A DNA stretch of 11,758 bases from assembly GCA_031281115.1 (NCBI GenBank), contig JAITFV010000030.1, forward strand, positions 1 to 11,758, written 5' to 3'. Position numbers and translations under genes: made by a program. Origin of the DNA: Oscillospiraceae bacterium (GTDB taxonomy: Bacteria; Bacillota; Clostridia; Oscillospirales; Ruminococcaceae). This document shows positions 11,570-11,758 of the stretch, one piece after another. Under the pieces are notes generated by a model. The model saw only the letters and a list, made by a program, of their open reading frames with translations, had not been told where the DNA came from and ran no database searches. How positions within the stretch are numbered: position 1 is the first letter of the stretch; each line of letters starts with the position of its first letter.

Positions 11570-11758
11570 TAGACCTCTTGCGAAATTAAACGCGAGTGTG
11601 TTTGCGCGGAATTTTTTTGCTGCGCAAGGCAATTTTGACGCAGATATAGTCCTTTAACTTAAAAAGCGTTTCGCTTTTTAAGTTAAAGGGGCTTGCGCTG
11701 TTGCGACAGCGCCCGCTGCGCTCACGCAGCGGAAACCCGTTTAAATTGAAACTGTGGA
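11570..11758. repeat. Composite palindromic repeat, right copy (truncated by window edge)
   Basis: The stretch starts near TAGACCTCTTGCG (11570-11582, similar to 4797-4809). It includes a perfect 18-bp hairpin (11651-11668/11672-11689, loop TTT), then the same 7-bp and 8-bp hairpins as at 27-64, and the left arm of the last hairpin. Positions 11669-11758 equal 1-90 exactly. It has no plausible coding frame. The minus-strand 15-mer at 11644-11658 matches that at 6602-6616. Confidence 0.85.

Noticed and set aside
1..11758. Circular plasmid or phage genome, suggested by the identical ends
   Set aside because: No replication, partition, mobilisation or phage gene is present; the genes are chromosomal types, and the shared 90 bp is part of a palindromic repeat that easily breaks assemblies.

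Overview
The window reads as chromosome from a low-to-mid GC, Gram-positive Clostridia-type bacterium, most likely an uncultured Oscillospiraceae/Ruminococcaceae-like lineage. The reasons are strong AGGAGG-type ribosome binding sites, an IreB-family protein, a PdaA-type muramic-lactam deacetylase (linked to endospore formers), a SigH-like sigma factor, a clostridial-style double zinc-ribbon protein, and AT-rich intergenic DNA full of short palindromes and ACAATTG/AATGAATAATTAA-type repeats. The taxon is inferred; there is no rRNA or tRNA gene to anchor it.

Layout. The left edge (1-210) holds half of a composite palindromic repeat, an outward-facing promoter and a bidirectional terminator. Then, on the minus strand, come a small zinc-ribbon protein (324-593), a SigH-like sigma factor (758-1336) and a long DivIVA-like coiled-coil protein (1414-3078). 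A 346-bp divergent promoter region follows. On the plus strand are ireB (3425-3670) and a PdaA-like lipoprotein deacetylase (3771-4745). The right 60% is a type IV pilus (T4P) assembly locus: pilB (4886-6583, minus), pilD (6798-7577, plus, divergent from pilB), then pilO, a natural pilM-pilN fusion and pilC (7638-11438, minus, transcribed pilC to pilMN to pilO). The right edge (11459-11758) holds the pilC promoter and a second copy of the palindromic repeat.

How the genes fit together. PilB (ATPase), PilC (platform), PilMN (cytoplasmic ring plus first bitopic subunit), PilO (second bitopic subunit) and PilD (prepilin peptidase) form a complete inner-membrane T4P assembly machine, but no pilin with a class III signal and no PilT retraction ATPase is present. 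The other half is an envelope and regulation neighbourhood: a DivIVA-type coiled-coil protein (possible polar or septal scaffold), an orphan SigH-like sigma factor, IreB (target of the PASTA kinase IreK/PrkC in enterococci) and a peptidoglycan deacetylase. A functional link between the halves is a hypothesis.

The most notable structures are the exact 90-bp direct repeat that both starts and ends the window, a 15-nt palindrome-associated motif in three intergenic regions, the PilM-PilN fusion that keeps the INLL docking motif as an internal tether, a pilD leader whose hairpin covers the ribosome binding site, and a tRNA-like sequence before the zinc-ribbon gene. I found no CRISPR array, transposase, phage gene or new defence system.
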